From the NCBI GenBank assembly GCA_903813345.2, contig CAIIXF020000006.1, positions 7,862,989-7,926,988 of the forward strand: a stretch of 64,000 bases of DNA, in the 5' to 3' direction. Made by a program: the position numbers and the translations under genes. Under the pieces are notes generated by a model. That model worked only from the letters and a program-made list of their open reading frames with translations. It had not been told where the DNA came from and searched no databases. The first letter of the stretch is position 1, and each line of letters begins with the position of its first letter. This document shows, one piece after another, positions 52,362 through 64,000 of the stretch. This stretch comes from Owenia fusiformis. Lineage: Eukaryota > Annelida > Polychaeta > Sabellida > Oweniidae.

Positions 52362-52547
52362 ATGAGGCGACAGACACCACCGGAAATCGTAGAATATTTG
52401 CAGTTTCAACGAAACAATCAACTACTAATGAAAACTTTACCTTATGTAAGTAGTAATATCATGTTTCATTCGATGAATGAAAACCTTCGCCGAGGTCTGC
52501 TCAATTACGTTCATCTGACTCTTCAAGGTGGAGGAAAGAAAAGTTAA
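52362..52547 (+). CDS. Short ORF, divergent to SKIC2, possible small protein
   Basis: 61 codons from ATG 52362 to TAA 52545-52547: MRRQTPPEIVEYLQFQRNNQ, then LLMKTLPYVSSNIMFHSMNE and NLRRGLLNYVHLTLQGGGKKS. It has an amphipathic, basic composition and no signal peptide or membrane helix. Head-to-head with SKIC2 across about 0.5 kb. A donor-like TTAT|GTAAGT inside could make it only a first exon. No family recognised; it could be chance. Confidence 0.4.
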   Translation: MRRQTPPEIVEYLQFQRNNQLLMKTLPYVSSNIMFHSMNENLRRGLLNYVHLTLQGGGKKS

Positions 52548-52789
52548 TTTGAAAATGGAACTTTGAGTTTGAGTGTCGCTTTAACTTGAATGTAAGCATA
52601 CAGGGGCGTCGAACCATATTCGAATAAAAGGATGCGATTTCCAGAATATATATTTTTTTCGGTAAGTGATTAATGGCCGAAGGCCGCGCATCTGGGGGCC
52701 AGGGGGGAGGGTCTGAGGGCAGAGCTACCGATCCTGAGTCCCGTCCCTCATTGGCTGCTCATGAGAAAAATGAAATAAGGTCACATGAT

Positions 52790-53861
52790 ACTCAACAGGA
52801 ATTGACAAAACAGGAAGTGACAAAAACATGCTTGATTTCAACATTTTTTTGAACCAAGATGTCAGAGTTCTGTTCTGACCTCAGTTGTGACTAGTTCCAC
52901 ATTACCTTATTCTTCTTCCACAGTGTGGCCTGGTTAAGCTATCATCAAGCCCTGTTTGTTCTATTGCTTTTTACGCTATCCCATGATTGAACTTAGTATG
53001 TACTGGAGTCTTAGTTCATATGTCCGTCTGCATCAGCTTTTATTTAGTCTTTTCTAAGAGCAATCTTTTGAAAAAGATCCTTTGGTAAAAACGGCCATTT
53101 TGTTTTTCGCTAAAGCGAGAAATTGATCAACCTCAACAGATGTTTAAAAAATGGCAGACCAAATGATTTCAAGTTTAGTCAGGTCGAAAGCATTCAATAT
53201 CTCTCACATAGGACAGTGTTCGGTTCAGTCTTAATTGATCAAATATTCTCATTACAATTTTTGAAATAGCTTTTAAATTTTTTTTCCTCAAGGACAAACT
53301 TTTTTATTAGTCCCTGGTGGTCTAGATAGAATCACTTCTAGCCAAGTAATTTGGCTAGAGACTTGAGTAAGTTCCACATATCAATTGTATGTCATCAATT
53401 GAATCATGGGGTTTTCCCTCCTCTTACAATGTACAATATTTTGAAAATTGTCTGAAACAAAAATGGCGGTCATATAAAGGAAAATAGATCACTTTTCAAT
53501 TCAGTTTTTTTTTCTTTTTTTTCTTTTTCAACAAATGATATCAAATTTTCAAAGATTGTATCATTTAGAGCAATATATGAGGCACATTTTCTGAAAAATT
53601 CAAATGATTCTGTTCAGTGACCTTTCTTAAGCTCCTACTTTTAGCTATCTATCAGTCACATTTTCAGAGTGCTGAAAAAGTTATTTCATCATGTTTAGGG
53701 TCATTCTGACCATGGCCATTATGGTCCTGGTCATGTAAATGCTATGTGGAACTAGTTAAACTGACTGGAGGTCAAAACAGAACTCTGATATCTCGGTTCA
53801 AAAATGTTTGAAATCCAGCATGGTTTTGTCACTTCCTGTTTTGTCATTTCCTGTTAACTAC
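52790..53861. mobile_element. 1.07-kb element with about 118-bp TIRs
   Basis: Arms 52790-52907 and 53743-53861 are inverted copies: GACAAAACAGGAAGTGACAA, then CAGAGTTCTGTTCTGACCTC and GTGACTAGTTCCACAT. The interior has no transposase. Confidence 0.75.
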
Positions 53862-53930
53862 TATGGCACCTTAAGGTCAGGGTGCACTTTGATGAATGTG
53901 TTGTATCATGGGCTTTCAATTTTCCAATTT

Positions 53931-54393
53931 CGCGGTTCGCTCTTTGAATCTGAACGTTCGCAAATATGGAGCAGATATGTACTCAAAAAGGACTAAATTT
54001 GATTGGTCAATATTTTCCCACGATGCATTTCGCGTAGCTATTTGCGTGTACTAAATCAAACGTATTACGCTATTTTGTTTTTACACCCGCATGCTAAATA
54101 AAACAATGACACCATTGGAAGTATGCTTCTTTGTCATTGCTTTAATAGTCAGTATTCCGAGTTTAATCAATAAAATATTAAGAGATCAATTGTTTCTGAT
54201 AATTTTTTTGTGCTCTCGTACGGAAATATGAACAAATATATCGCTTGAAAAATAGGTGTGAAAATCCCCATGTTAACCTATGGGGGAAAACAAGGAAGTA
54301 TAAATTTGTTCCTCCGCGAACTGCATCATGGGAAATATTTTGATCTTATAAGGAAAGATTTTCGCGTCTCGTCTTTTGAAGAGGGAACAAGGA
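53931..54393. mobile_element. Internally deleted copy of the 864-bp element
   Basis: It matches 26551-26800 then 27165-27395, lacking about 360 bp of the interior. Shared words include CGCTCTTTGAATC, TTGATTGGTCAATATTTTCC, CACCCGCATGCTAAATAAAA and GAAAATCCCCATGTTAACCT. Confidence 0.85.
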
Positions 54394-54739
54394 TCTGCTC
54401 AATTGAATGCCCATGGCTGTATGAAGAAACTTCTTGCAATCTATTCCTCTGTAAGGTGCTGCCACCTATTTCTCTGAACCAGGGTAAGTGTATCAGATGA
54501 TCATCAAGTGCTGACATCTTTTAATCCATATAAAGTTATATAAAACTTTGTGGCTGAACATTATTGAATTTCATTATTTTTTACATCAAGTTGAAAATGG
54601 TAGCTTCCTTTGAGTTAAAGATAATTCTTTGATCTTTCTTGCCTTTCTCAATCACATTTCCAGTCAATCAAAATCAAACTACCTTTCCAATATAATATTC
54701 ACCGAATGTTATGCTTTCCTAAGATTCTAGGCATTTATT

Positions 54740-54912
54740 ATCGTACCCCTGGGTACTGTACAGATCAGTTTGTTTGGTTAATAAAAACACAGAATTAGAT
54801 CCTGTGCTAAGGGCTGATGTGAAAAAGTCAGTCTACCCCAGTGGGGATTGAACCCATGACCCCTTGCTTTCCAAGCAATCGCTCTTTCATAACCAATCTC
54901 CCACGACGGCTT
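54740..54912 (-). mobile_element. tRNA-derived SINE-like unit
   Basis: The minus strand has an A-box-like TGGGAGATTGGTTATG, an anticodon-arm-like TTGC-TTGGAAA-GCAA (GGA in the loop) and a perfect B box GGGTTCAATCCCC (complement at 54843-54855). The 3' acceptor half does not pair with the 5' end and runs into unrelated sequence, so this is a SINE head rather than a working tRNA gene. The 3' limit is uncertain. Confidence 0.55.
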
Positions 54913-56880
54913 CTTTTGGGGTATATTGTATATTTATACAAATCTCATATTAAATGCTTAATGTATTAGGCTCTCAGGACTCCAGGATATTCAGATCAAG
55001 AAATACTTTTGAAATAATATTCTGGAAACATTGACTATTGGATTTAAACACTTCATATATCATCACATCATGTTAAGCATTATGCAGTATTTATCTTTCA
55101 TGATATTACCTCTTGTGCCTAATGAGGACTGGGTCCCAGGGTTCTTTCAAGAATATCTTTTGACTGCCATGGACCATTTTGGTAATAATATTACTGTGAT
55201 ATTCATATCCATACTATATGGAGCAATTTAGTAATACTACTTTAGTTATATTATTTATAATGTTAAATGTAATGCAGTAAACACAATACAAATATTTGTC
55301 ACATTCCACAGTTGAATATGTCATATTCCACAAGTGAATAAAATGTCATATACCACAGGTGAATATGCTCTGCTCACTAACCAATGAGAATGCGTTATGC
55401 ATTGAATGTGCAATGGTCAAATGCATTGATTGAACAATTAATGGGACAAATGTTCTAAATTATGGTAATGAATCAACAATACAGTGCATTGGAATTACCA
55501 ACTTATACCATTGAATAACATACACCAGTAGGAAACTGCATTGTTTGATTCTGTTTTGTGTTTGTGTTACACAGACAAACACACACTGCACAGGAAAAAA
55601 TTACACATTAATAAACGAACTTATTTTCATGGATATTATTAGTGACTTTTTAACAATATCGACAGTCGACAAAGACCAGACACAAAACCTCTAAAATCAC
55701 AAGTATTAATGTATTGTGGTATTGGCAATCACATTTATACTCTAAGTATCACTCAGCAATCACACGTGATAAACTTACTCAATTACTCCAGGATTGTTTA
55801 TATCACGTTTTCACCTGCGGAGTTAATGCTTCGCTTGTTTTTGCTTCGTTTATTTATAACATTATTGAAAATTTACAATTGTAACATTGCTCCCTAGCGC
55901 CAGTGGCATTATAGGCTAGCATAATAAGATTAAATTACAGAAAATATAGAAATATCACAATAGATTTTGGGCAATGTAATATACATGTGAGTAGCATGTG
56001 CCATGTCGTTACTCGGAAGAAAGAATTCAACGAAATTCAAATTAGGATTCTAGCAATAAAATTATTAGATTCATCCTCATCTAATTTAAATTATTTTCAA
56101 AATCAATCCTATCCTTCTGTCTTCTGGCAAGGATGTCTTTCTGGTTGGCAAGGTTGTGCTGCTCAAGGAACTGGATAAACTTTCGAAGACTGGATAAGTG
56201 GCGCTGGCAGTGTAAGACGAAATGCTTGGTATTTCATTTTCATCACAGATATAATGATTTATCAAAAATTCCAGTACTAAATTTGTGAGCAAATTTTGGG
56301 GATTTGAAGTACAGGCCACTTCTTATTCGGTTCAAATCATTTCCTGTTTATGGTTTAGATTAAGTTAAGAAGTGGTGTTGAAGTCATGATTTACTGGTTT
56401 ATTTCTAACTTTAGTTTTGAATGTTGAAATTTTAGATATTGCTCTTTCTTTTACGTATAATATGTCCCACTCTGTAATCAATCTCTAGACTGGCCGATAT
56501 ATGTAAACGGGCACTGGCTTGAACTGTGGGAATTTTGAAGGGAAGATGAGCCATGTCTCTTGCTTGTTCATGGCTATTTTTTGTCAAAAAGGTTAATTAT
56601 ATGGTCAGGTGATATATCATTGCAAATTTTGAACATGATAAGAGGGTCTTTATCCCTTCTTCAGTTTTTAAGGGTTCCCAATCAAGACAGTTCAATGTTT
56701 TGACTGAGCTCCTGAGCAAATGAGTGCAGCTTTGTTGTGAAGTTTTGCTTTTTGAAGAGTGCTTCCTCAATAGGTAGAGCTAAATTAGTCTAAATGGGGT
56801 AGGATGTAAGATAGTTTTAAGGTGCTTTGAATTCAATTTATGACTTAATGATTTTAATGGGCTTAATTGTTTTATATGTT
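54913..56880. other. AT-rich spacer, no gene supported
   Basis: Short frames (for example 55031-55231 and antisense 56086-56319) have no recognisable domain. Three ATTCCACA(G/A)(G/T)TGAATA words at 55310-55365 resemble the palindrome cluster at 56.9-57.7 kb. Confidence 0.35.
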
Positions 56881-57665
56881 ATGAGTATGTTATCCTCACC
56901 TGTTGGCATATCACGCAGGTGAGTATGATATTTGCAGGTGAGTAACAGGTATTCACTGCAGAATATGCCATATTATTATATCACTATATGCTAGCGACAG
57001 TATGATTGGTCAAAACCGGGTCACATGTTGTGGGATATCTGGCGATATTCAATGGCAATGCTAATCAGATAAGACAACCGTGAGATATCTAGCGATATCC
57101 CACGCTCCCGGGAATTTTCAAAGAATTTGTTTTCGTTCAGTGTAAATAATTTAGTTCAGTGTAGGTCAAAATGGCAGACGAACCGAGTAGATTCAATGTA
57201 TTTCAATGTTAACCTATGACTTAATAATAAAAGGGATGTTTAGCTAGACAAATATTTCACTCTATTTTCGGTGAATACCTGGAGCACTTTCACAAGGTGA
57301 TATTCCACTTGCCCTTCGGGCTTCGTGGAATATCACTTGTGAAATATGTATAGGTATTCACCTCAATAGAGTGAAATATTTGTTCATTATCAAACACTTA
57401 GTGTACTAAATTCTTTTCAAAAAATATTTTTTTCAACTTTTTTTGCTGATGATGATTTTCCATCGGATAAATGGACAATCCTATGGTTTTTCAAAAATAT
57501 CAATTGTATCCACTCATGGATATCAATATCTTCACTGCATTCACTCATGAAGATATCAATACCCACTCATGGATATAAATGATATTTTTTCAAATCATAG
57601 GATATTCCTATAATCACCTGTGGGATAAACCATGTTCCACAGGTGAGTATGGTATTTTCACCCAT
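56880..57665. mobile_element. Palindrome cluster (foldback element)
   Basis: TCACCTG and CAGGTGA words border both sides (56900-56945, 57615-57640). A strong hairpin has arms 57248-57308 and 57324-57383 (ACAAATATTTCACTCTATT to GATATTCCAC). A second inverted pair around CCTATGG(A)TTTTTC and CACTCATGGATAT spans 57490-57605. No coding sequence. Confidence 0.65.
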
Positions 57666-59853
57666 ATCACAAATACCACGCGACCATAAATGTATGGCAT
57701 AATACACGTGTACACATGTATAGTAATTACTTTTAGTAATAATCGAGCAATTTTGAACCTAGATGATGGCATGGCAGTTAATAATTGCAGTTACACAATT
57801 TGGCTGCTTTATAATAGTTCTTACATGCCCGGGGTTACATGCCATCACATCATTGAGATTACATAATATTTTGTATAATATTTTGTTATGTAATTTGTTT
57901 ATTATTCTTTGGTAACCAGTTTTTGGTGATATAAAGAAATCTTTGGATTTTAGGGCCATCAAAATTACAAGACTCAGGTATTGTAATATATATATGGATA
58001 AATCAGTGATGGCCAAGATGTACAAATTGGTATAAAATGGTATTATAAAATTCAATGCCAACCAATTTGACCAAATCTGTGAGAGAATTTGTGAGAAAAT
58101 GGAGACATTTTGAAAGATGTATTTTTAGGCAAAATATTTGACTTTGATAACTTTGCCTGGTAGTCGTAGAGAATATAAAGTCACTTTGGCATACCTTGAA
58201 AATTAATAAAATATTAGAAATATTAAAATACTGTGTCCTATTGTTCAGAAATTATTTTTATTTTGACAGTGTGATATACTAGATAGGGAAATGAAGCATG
58301 ATGCTGATTGATTGTCTATTCAAAAAAACATTTTTCGACTTATAAATCACCAGATGGCATTAGAATGATTAAACAAATGATAAAGATTAAAATATAATTT
58401 GTTAAACTCAAATTTAAAAAACATTCATATTTGCCAAATTTTTAAAAGAACAAAGTGTTTTTTGAACAATAATATTAATGGCTCAGATGTCCCAAATGTT
58501 TGTATTCAGTTCTTTATGTGACTCTTGTTTTTTATCCTTTGTTCTTTTTTCTACAAATATAGGGTTATTGAGGGTCAGTTGATATTCTCAAGTTCTCTAC
58601 TTACCCTTAACTGAACCCTTTAATCTACCCTTGCAGTTGGCATAATTTTTAATTTTTATTTTTGATTACAAATGCTATTTTCTTTATTTTATAAGTGTGT
58701 CATTTCTTATATTAATTATTTGTCACATTTTCAAAAATTATCTTCACAGTTATTTGTATTAGGTAATTTAGGATTTATGGGATGATGTTTTGTCCATATA
58801 AGGGAAACCTTTAATAATGCTTTTTACTTGTCATTGTCAAATCTTAATTGATGTGTATAAAAAACCTTTTTCAGACTGGACAAAGAGACCATAGCAAATA
58901 GAGTTCACCAAGGAAGCTTTGGTTTTAAAATTAAAAACATATCTTTTTCATGATCAATGGCAGGTTTTTTTAATGGCACACAGAAGTTCAACTGCATTGA
59001 ATTCCATTTTTTCAAATCAGACATAAATATTTTTCCCTTTGTTGAATGTTAATAACCCTAAATTATTTTCGAAAAAAGGAAAAATTGAACATGGATTTCT
59101 TAGCTTGGACTTTATGAGTACATGTTATTAAAATCTATCATAACAAAATACCTGAACGAAAAATGTCACGGTGATTAATTTTTTAAATGGAAATATTGTT
59201 CAAATTAGTGGAATAAGGTGAATAGGCACCAAGACCCTCTAAATTATATAAATAAAACAAAAATGCAAGTGTTTCTTTTATGTTTCAGAAAAAAAACTGT
59301 GATTTAGCATGAAAAGTATAAGATTTTCTTCATAGGTGTTTATCTAAAGAAGGACCTTCACTATATCCTAGGTTCAATGTTAGCTGTTTCTAAAAATTTT
59401 CAATGTGATGTGATTCTATTTCACTGTTTCTCATATTACATGGTATAATTTTTCAACTTTGTTAATTCACCTCGACATAAATTGAATTTATCTCTTATAA
59501 GATTGAGTTATAGCCTGGTGTACTGATCTTTTATGCTCTAAATTGAGAAAAAAGACTTGTACTTTTGATATTTTATAGATGAGAATATGGGGTAAACAAA
59601 ATACTTTACCTAACCTCACCTTAACTGACCATCATTCAAAATATTATAGTAGGTACTATTGAATTGTAATATGCCAGAAATAAGAAATTATACAAATCTT
59701 AAAATAAAAGAGAATTTTACAGTAGTTCAGAAACAAACTTTACTGAAAATGTTAGATCTAGAGGCAGTGTTTTTGAAGAGCATGCCAACGTTTCCTTTAA
59801 AATCCTAATTTTATTTTCTGAAAAAAAAAAGAATTGAGATATCTGATCAAATA
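57666..59853. other. AT-rich sequence, nothing recognised
   Basis: No exon, RNA gene or repeat boundary can be supported. Open frames are short and of low complexity. Confidence 0.4.
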
Positions 59854-60033
59854 CAGGCCCATTGCCAGGATTTACCTGGGGAGTGGTTTTACCAAGGAGG
59901 AGCTTTTGCCAAGGGGAGGGAGCTTTTTGGCAAAAAAAGTTTTTGGCAATAAATCATGCATTAAGTGCTCAGAATGGTGAAATGGGGGGGGGGGGAGTGG
60001 CCGCTCCCTCCGCTCTCCCTGGCTACGGGCCTG
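59854..60033. mobile_element. Short C/G-tract element with TIRs
   Basis: CAGGCCCATTGCCAGG (59854-59869) and the inverted CCCTGGCTACGGGCCTG (60017-60033). 180 bp with a G-run. Its left end resembles the fragment in the TLR intron. Confidence 0.75.
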
Positions 60034-63000
60034 AAATATAGAAATTATTAATTGTAGAAATGTCCACTTTATTGAAAAAGCAACAACTTGATTGAAATTG
60101 ATGTCATTGAGACAGTAGATTGTGAGATGCTACCCTCTGCCTGGGTTTTTATGGTTAAGATGCAGAGTAGGTCTCAACGAACTCAAATGTAACTTTTGTG
60201 GCCTTTTAGGAGTTTGTATATGTAGGACATTATCATGATTTTCTTACAATAGGTTCTGATTTGATTAAGACTGGAGGGTAATGAGATTGGAGCTCTAATG
60301 AAAGCTTTTTTGAGCAATAAAAAATCTGATTTGGACATATTGTCTCCTTGACAATTTAACAACAAAACCTCATATGAAGAAATCAATTTCATTTTCAATC
60401 TATTGTATTCATGACGATTTCAGAATTGCTTTCTTTGTTTCACAATTTATCTGATAAAAAACATATGGTCATTTTACTTTAACATTGTTAGTAGATGTCA
60501 ATCTTTTCATGCTGCTTGTGATAAAAATCTTTAATTATTAATCAGCCAATTCTAATGAAATTGAACTACCCTTCAGAGAAATGTCAGTAAATGTCAGCAA
60601 ATTCATGATGTGAAAATGAGTGAAATTAGGAATAAAGTCTAAGGACATGTAGTGAAATTTGTAAAGAAATGAAAAAAAGCTAAAAAACATGTTTGAGCCA
60701 AAGAAAACATGTTAATCACATTAGAAGAAATAATGTATTATAGTCTATTATGAATGATCGATCAATGTTACGATGAATGGAAAAAAGGTTGATTTTTTCT
60801 GGTGAACTAACATTAGTATTTAAGTGAAAAACATATTATATTATAGAATATAAGAATATGAAAATGGGAGTATTGTAATAAATAATCGTTAGAAGTTAGT
60901 AATGATTTTTGATGTGGAAGTATCAGGTTTCAAGTCATCTTAGGTTTTATTTAGTTTGGTGATGCTTTATGTCTTATTCCCATTTATAAAAGTTTATGCT
61001 TTTTCTCATAAAGAACATAAAAAGTAAAAAATTAGCTGGTATTGTTTCAGCTAACATATTGGTCGGTTCATTTTTAATATATCATTTTTAAGACATTATG
61101 AAAAATTACCTCCTTTTTTATTGAAGTGAGATTACATTGTTTTAAGGGCATTTAGTATTTAGTTAAGGAGCTAGGTGTCTTAAGGACAGATCCATATGCC
61201 ATTGATTTTATTTGTTTTAAAGTATCATATTATTTTGATACTCTTATTGTAAGGTCTCATGAACTGAAACCAGGTCATATAAGAGGTACATGTTTTTAAT
61301 GATTTCAAGTTAACAATTTTCATTATTAATTTAGTAAGACGGAATCATCCGCCCTCCAAAAATCTGAAAATTGATTGATTCAGGATACCCTTGAAAAAAT
61401 TTATTTCAGTTTAAGTTTTGACATGAATGATTTTGTGTTGATTCCGTTACCAGGGAAATAGAGGGAAAATATTGAATAATAGGGAACTGAACCATTGATA
61501 TTTAATTATGATTTTAAAACTAAGTTCTTCAAGACAAGGTTAGGGGCATATAAGGTTAAACCTCTTATCACTGATTTTGTTTTTTCTGCCCTTGTTTCTA
61601 AGTGTTTCTTTTACATTAATGATATGGGGTAAAGGGTTTATCCTTAACATGGCCATGTACCCTAACATTTATCAAGTACCGATAATCAACCCTTGATGAA
61701 AATTTCACTTTGGGTCATGTTTTACATGAAGATTTTCATGAAATATAACAAAACAAAGAGGAGGTGATACTTTTGTCACAAAAAGAATTCAACAAAAAAT
61801 ATGAAAAGTAAGAGAATTTGGAATTTCATATTGAATCTTGAGGGAAAGAGAGTAAAATTCTTGGACTGGATTGAGATATATGTTAGGAGTATCACACTCT
61901 CAGAAGTTTTACATATTCTGGTGATGACTATTTTACTGATTTAGCCAAGCACCCCTATTCATAAAATATCATTATGCCCATGTTTAGAACTGAAAAAAAC
62001 AGAGAAAAGAAGAAAAATATTCTTAAAGCTAAGTCACAAAGAAAGGTTAACTCTATAATTAAGGCGAAATATGACAGTGTGATAAAATTCAATCAACTTT
62101 TAAAGATAAATTCTTGCAATATGATAAACAATTGTGATACATTATGCAAGATTTGGTCAACTAAGGTGAGAAGTTGTCACTGAAACTTGAACTAGAAATG
62201 CCATGAACATCATAGGTATTGCATTAATCTGATGACTGTTTTTAATTAGATGGTATGTGGTGGAGTCATATCATGATTCTCTAAAAATATGAAGATATTA
62301 TAAGTTGATCAAATAAGGACAAGGCCATGCTTTTATTTAATAATTGGGTTTCCAAAATCTATAAGGAACGTAACATAACATAAAATATGTTACGGTTTAT
62401 ACTTTCTTCCATTATTAGGAATTTATTATGCAAATGAAAAACTTACCCTATATAAAATAGCCAATTATGCTTTTTGCTATAAATGGCACGGAAATGTTGA
62501 AGCATTCACAGATATATAAATTATTCAGATGTAAAAGGAATTGATTCATTTCACCTTTTCAACCAGAGAGAAATGTAAAAAATGCAAAAATCCATATTGT
62601 GTATATGCCTAGAAACATTTTCTGTTCCAGAGCAGCCTTTTGTCTTTGAGAAGCCCTATTACAGTCATGTATTTATTTACGATTAATTGGGATCCCTGTA
62701 TTACTTGATTTACAATAATTTAGATTTCATTTTAGGATGTAATCATATTTTCTCATTCAACCTAGGGTACATATACACAGAAGCATGAAACTTGTTCCAA
62801 TATGTTACATATTTCACTCTTTTAAAAATAAAATTGAAAATTATTTTGCGATTGTAAAAATATAGTTTAAATTTTAAGTGGTTTACAGTATTTATCTGAT
62901 ATTGGCATTGATTGTAATTGTAGCTGTGCAGAGTCAGAGAGAGTTCAAGATCACTTACTCCCACTACTGTGATCTGATTGGTCAATAGTTCATCACAAAC

Positions 63001-64000
63001 ACTGCAGGTATGGCACTATGAGTATAGCAACATCAGGAAAATTTGAACCGCATAAGTCAGTTACTGAAATGTGCAGGATAGGTTTCGTTTTATAAAAAAT
63101 ATGATTTTTTACACCGCTTGATTATATTTGTTTGAATTATGGCTGTTCATGTGCAGGTACCCATTGAATGAAATTTGTTAGGGATATAGCAAAGCCCTTT
63201 GTTCATCAGTCCATCCGTTTGATCAGTTCTTCAGTATCTTTGATCTGGAACGTAGTGAGCCTATATTTGGAAGAGATCTCAAAATTACAGAAATTTGGAT
63301 TCAGAATGTGTTTTAGAAAGACTTCCAAAAACAGTAAATATCCATTACTAGTCTTACATTTCTTTAATAAATTCCAACCATTTTGAAGTGTTATGCATTT
63401 TGAAAAAAAATGTTTTGACACGTAGTGGGCTTTCTAAAGCTAAAAGACATAGGTCCTGTCTATACATGGTTTTAATTAACCCAGTTATACAAGCAAAATC
63501 AAGTTCACCTTGTAAAAAGTTTGCTTTGATCATATTTTTCACATCTTTCTATTTTATTATTCAAAATTAATGTCATTTTGTATGTTGTTATGTTTAATAT
63601 TTATCTTTGCCTACTAATATATCACTTAAAATAAGAATTCTAAACCACACATTTTAAGAATGTTTACTATTTTTGATAAGTGTTTCTAGGACTGCAACAC
63701 ACTCAATTATATTGATATCTTTGAGAAATCCAATATGTTGATATAGAAAAAAGTAAGACTCTTGAACTGGTATTGGTCCTTGAGCAGAAGTCGTCTGGGG
63801 ACATGACAACCCATCAATAAATCTCACAGAACACATGTTGAAAATCCAAAATAAAGTACAAAGAGCTGAATCATTAAGGAATAAAGTATATATTCACATA
63901 ATAGATACTTTAAATTATATAGAAATTCTAAAAAATCAGATAATTCAGTCAAATTAAGAGAGAAAGGGCAAATAATTTGCATGTAAAGTGTGATTATTGT
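60034..64000. other. AT-rich sequence, nothing recognised
   Basis: About 4 kb without a supportable gene. Open frames such as 61974-62183 (Lys-rich) and several near 63.2-63.5 kb lack domains or splice partners. The window ends inside this tract. Confidence 0.4.

Noticed and set aside
54838-54912. Functional tRNA gene
   Set aside because: The B box is perfect but the acceptor stem does not close and the anticodon stem is only 4 bp, so it is called a SINE head.
56086-56319. Antisense Ser-rich ORF as a possible exon
   Set aside because: No convincing splice sites or partner exons; simple composition.

Overview
The window looks like nuclear DNA from a marine invertebrate animal. It is AT-rich, genes are split by GT-AG introns, intergenic space is large, and the DNA is packed with non-LTR retrotransposon remnants, inverted-repeat elements and minisatellites. 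Protein families (a Toll-like receptor, a transmembrane Death-domain protein, a class A GPCR, a Ski2 helicase) fit a metazoan such as a mollusc, echinoderm or hemichordate. I cannot name the phylum from sequence alone. There is no sign of bacterial operons, CRISPR arrays or viral genomes.

Layout. At 0.1-2.6 kb there is a promoter-like stretch followed by three phase-compatible exons of a membrane protein with a Ser/Thr-rich stalk, one transmembrane helix and a cytoplasmic Death domain. From 2.8 to 14 kb lies a dense cluster of mobile elements: foldbacks, one interrupted by a LINE tail and one by a longer LINE fragment, TA-flanked inverted-repeat elements and a dead mariner. At 15.3-19.1 kb there is an endonuclease/exonuclease/phosphatase-fold gene with two candidate alternative first exons. 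At 22.6-23.7 kb there is an intronless class A GPCR. From 23.8 to 32.0 kb runs a minisatellite with a unit of about 32 bp, containing a nested LINE with 13-bp target duplications and two further insertions, a higher-order repeat domain and two other insertions. At 32.6-34.0 kb there is a second tandem array rich in AGGTCA/TGACCT half-sites.

From about 51.9 kb down to 35.3 kb the minus strand carries the first 16 coding exons of SKIC2 (SKIV2L/Ski2), the RNA helicase of the cytoplasmic Ski-exosome system. All junctions I checked keep phase, and the model gives 698 residues ending just after helicase motif V. The 3' half is not seen here. A complete two-exon Toll-like receptor gene lies on the opposite strand inside the 5.6-kb SKIC2 intron at 36.0-41.6 kb. 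Other SKIC2 introns carry a mariner, a 162-bp tandem array, a roughly 150-bp array, a 37-bp minisatellite and small inverted-repeat elements. The SKIC2 upstream region has CCAAT and E-box motifs and may be shared with a short plus-strand ORF at 52.4 kb.

From 52.8 to 64 kb I see only inverted-repeat elements, a tRNA-derived SINE-like unit, strong hairpins and AT-rich sequence without a supportable gene. The protein genes do not form one pathway. The Toll-like receptor and the Death-domain receptor suggest innate immune or cell-death signalling, while the helicase is a housekeeping RNA-decay gene. The most informative content is the gene-in-gene arrangement, the candidate alternative first exons and the nested transposon/satellite stratigraphy.
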